Positions 5,391 to 6,561 of a DNA stretch of 6,561 nucleotides are shown one piece after another; within the stretch, counting starts at the first letter, position 1, and the number at the start of each line of letters is the position of its first letter. A model generated the notes under the pieces. It was given only the letters and a program-made list of their open reading frames with translations, was not told the origin of the DNA and made no database searches. The stretch comes from Synergistaceae bacterium (GTDB lineage Bacteria; Synergistota; Synergistia; Synergistales; Synergistaceae): assembly GCA_030531285.1 (NCBI GenBank), contig JAUNNW010000079.1:1-6561 (forward strand), in the 5' to 3' direction. A program made the translations under genes and the position numbers.

Positions 5391-5403
5391 TCTTATTTCC
5401 CAT

Positions 5404-6561
5404 TTAATCTTCGCTGAAACGTTTCCAGAGTTTTTTGAGCCGTTCAAGGATTCTGACTTCCGTGCCAAGCTGCCCCGGAATATAAAATCGGCGCGTTTCA
5501 GGCAGATATTGCTGCGCTGTCCAATGCCCCGGAAAATCGTGCGGATATACGTAGCCTTCCCCGTCGTTGCGCAGATGGTACGGCACTTCCATAAGGTCAC
5601 CATCGGATACAGCCTTGAGCGCTTTGCCGACCGCAAGATAGGCGCTGTTGCTTTTTGGGGCACAGGCAAGGTATATAACACATTCGCTCATTATTATCCT
5701 CGCCTCGGGAAGCCCAACTCGGTCAACGGCGGCAGCCGCGTTCTGCGCCATTACAAGGGCAAACGGATCTGCGAGGCCTATATCTTCGGCAGCTGATATG
5801 CAAAGCCGCCTGCATATAAACCTCACATCGTCCCCCGCGCTTATCATTCTCGCAAGCCAATAGACTGCTGCATCAGGGTCGGAGCCGCGTATTGATTTTA
5901 TAAGCGCGGAAATCACGTGATAGTGGTCGTTTGATGCCCTGTCATAGCGCTGCGCCGCTCCTCCGCCGCTTTCCGTTACAGTCTGTTCGGTAATTTCTTT
6001 TCCGCCTGCCATTGCACATGAGGAAACCGCGGCTTCAAGGCGCGTCAAAGCCTGCCGTGCATCGCCGCCGGACAGAGCGGCTATTTTTTCAAGCACGGCA
6101 TCTTCCGCCGAGCAGCCGAGCCTGCCAAGCCCTCGTTCTTCGTCTGTCAGTGCGCGTTTCAGAAGCTTTACGGTTTCGGCTTCGTCAAGCGGTTCCAGCG
6201 TATAGACGACCATGCGCGAAAGCAGTGTTTTGTTTATTTCAAACCACGGATTTTCCGTTGTGGTGCCGACAAGAATTATGTCGCCGACCTCAACGGACGG
6301 GAGCAGTATGTTCTGCTGTTTTGAGTTGAAATGATAAAGCTCGTCAACAAAGGCAATCGCTGAATGTCCCGTCAGCCTTTTTATTCCCTTCGCCTTTTCG
6401 ACAAGCTCGCGCAGCGTTTCCACCTTAGCGGCGACAGCGTTTATTTCAAGCAGTTCCCTGCCCGTAACCTTCGCCATAAGACGGACAAGCGTAGTTTTGC
6501 CAACGCCCGGAGGGCCGTACAAAACACAGCTGGGGACCTTTCCGCCCTCAAGCATTACGCG
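5404..6561 (-). CDS. rarA: Replication-associated recombination protein A (RarA/MgsA), 5'-partial
   Basis: AAA+ ATPase of the clamp-loader-like RarA/MgsA/WRNIP1 family, acting at stalled replication forks with SSB; in the cytosol on DNA. Residues are counted from the first visible Met (6553-6555). Walker A is GPPGVGKTT (14-22). Walker B is AIAFVDELYHFN (66-77), with DELY in place of the more usual DEIH. Sensor 1 is VGTTTENP (96-103), and the Arg finger is R114 in LLSR. GGDARQAL is the sensor-2-type motif. The C-terminal RarA tetramerisation region ends in YLPETRRFYIPGQLGTE, close to the family signature. The frame stays open through the right edge (codons for R-V precede the Met), and that Met lies inside the conserved LEGGKVPS stretch, so it is not the true start; roughly 50 residues are missing. 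The gene ends 13 nt before the shared terminator. Its promoter lies outside the window. Confidence 0.93.
   Translation of the reverse strand, partial: RVMLEGGKVPSCVLYGPPGVGKTTLVRLMAKVTGRELLEINAVAAKVETLRELVEKAKGIKRLTGHSAIAFVDELYHFNSKQQNILLPSVEVGDIILVGTTTENPWFEINKTLLSRMVVYTLEPLDEAETVKLLKRALTDEERGLGRLGCSAEDAVLEKIAALSGGDARQALTRLEAAVSSCAMAGGKEITEQTVTESGGGAAQRYDRASNDHYHVISALIKSIRGSDPDAAVYWLARMISAGDDVRFICRRLCISAAEDIGLADPFALVMAQNAAAAVDRVGLPEARIIMSECVIYLACAPKSNSAYLAVGKALKAVSDGDLMEVPYHLRNDGEGYVYPHDFPGHWTAQQYLPETRRFYIPGQLGTEVRILERLKKLWKRFSED

Noticed and set aside
5185..5403. Minus-strand 72-codon frame over the tRNA-Leu and terminator
   Set aside because: It runs antisense through a perfectly folded tRNA gene and a terminator hairpin. 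The protein shows no domain, and its GGRTPTRLP stretch is the reverse complement of the tRNA 3' half.
5244..5403. tRNA-Leu as an integration site for a mobile element
   Set aside because: No integrase, no repeat of the tRNA 3' end and no change of gene type beside it in the window; rarA follows in normal order.
5232..5681. Minus-strand 149-codon frame overlapping the rarA 3' end and the tRNA
   Set aside because: It overlaps rarA in another frame and reads across the tRNA; it is a shadow frame with no recognisable domain.
6553..6555. ATG at 6553-6555 as the start of rarA
   Set aside because: The frame is open to the window edge, and this Met lies inside the conserved region just before Walker A, after which a normal RarA already has about 50 residues upstream. 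It is an internal Met.
1..6561. CRISPR array, insertion sequence, prophage or toxin-antitoxin pair
   Set aside because: No regularly spaced repeats, transposase, phage or small paired toxin genes were seen on either strand.

Overview
The window reads as chromosomal DNA from a diderm (outer-membrane) bacterium. The evidence is a FadL/OMPP1-type beta-barrel protein with a signal peptide. The set of a divergent ATP-type PEP carboxykinase, a stand-alone acyl-ACP thioesterase, an Rrf2 regulator and RarA would suit a fermentative anaerobe. Synergistota is my best guess, but it rests on general protein flavour and no search was run. I see no phage, insertion sequence, CRISPR array or plasmid signature. 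Coding density is high and no gene-free stretch exceeds 300 bases.

Layout, left to right; all protein genes are on the minus strand. A bidirectional hairpin terminator (11-50) lies beyond the 3' end of an acyl-ACP thioesterase (119-889). Upstream of that is a PEP carboxykinase gene (953-2617), with a GC-rich hairpin in the 63-nt gap between them. pckA has its own promoter at about 2656-2684. Next comes the terminator (2728-2750) of a FadL-like outer-membrane protein gene (2781-4067), which is preceded by a perfect 17-bp palindrome (4092-4108) and an Rrf2-family regulator gene (4119-4565). The Rrf2 promoter is centred inside a large inverted repeat (4616-4639) that resembles the IscR type 1 operator. 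Then follow a small unknown protein with a four-cysteine tail (4699-5139), a plus-strand tRNA-Leu(CAA) gene (5244-5329) divergent from it, a shared bidirectional terminator (5365-5390), and rarA (5404 to the right edge), whose N-terminus lies outside the window.

How it fits together: the Rrf2 gene and the outer-membrane protein gene are 51 nt apart with no terminator between them, so they probably form one unit. Its first promoter looks autoregulated by a possible Fe-S-binding Rrf2 protein, and its second gene carries an operator-like palindrome of a different sequence. pckA and the thioesterase form a second possible unit, divided by a hairpin that could attenuate the thioesterase. I see no clearly new multi-gene system. 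The points most worth following are the Rrf2 operator and its link to an outer-membrane channel, the altered active-site residues of the PEP carboxykinase and the thioesterase, and the cysteine-tailed small protein.
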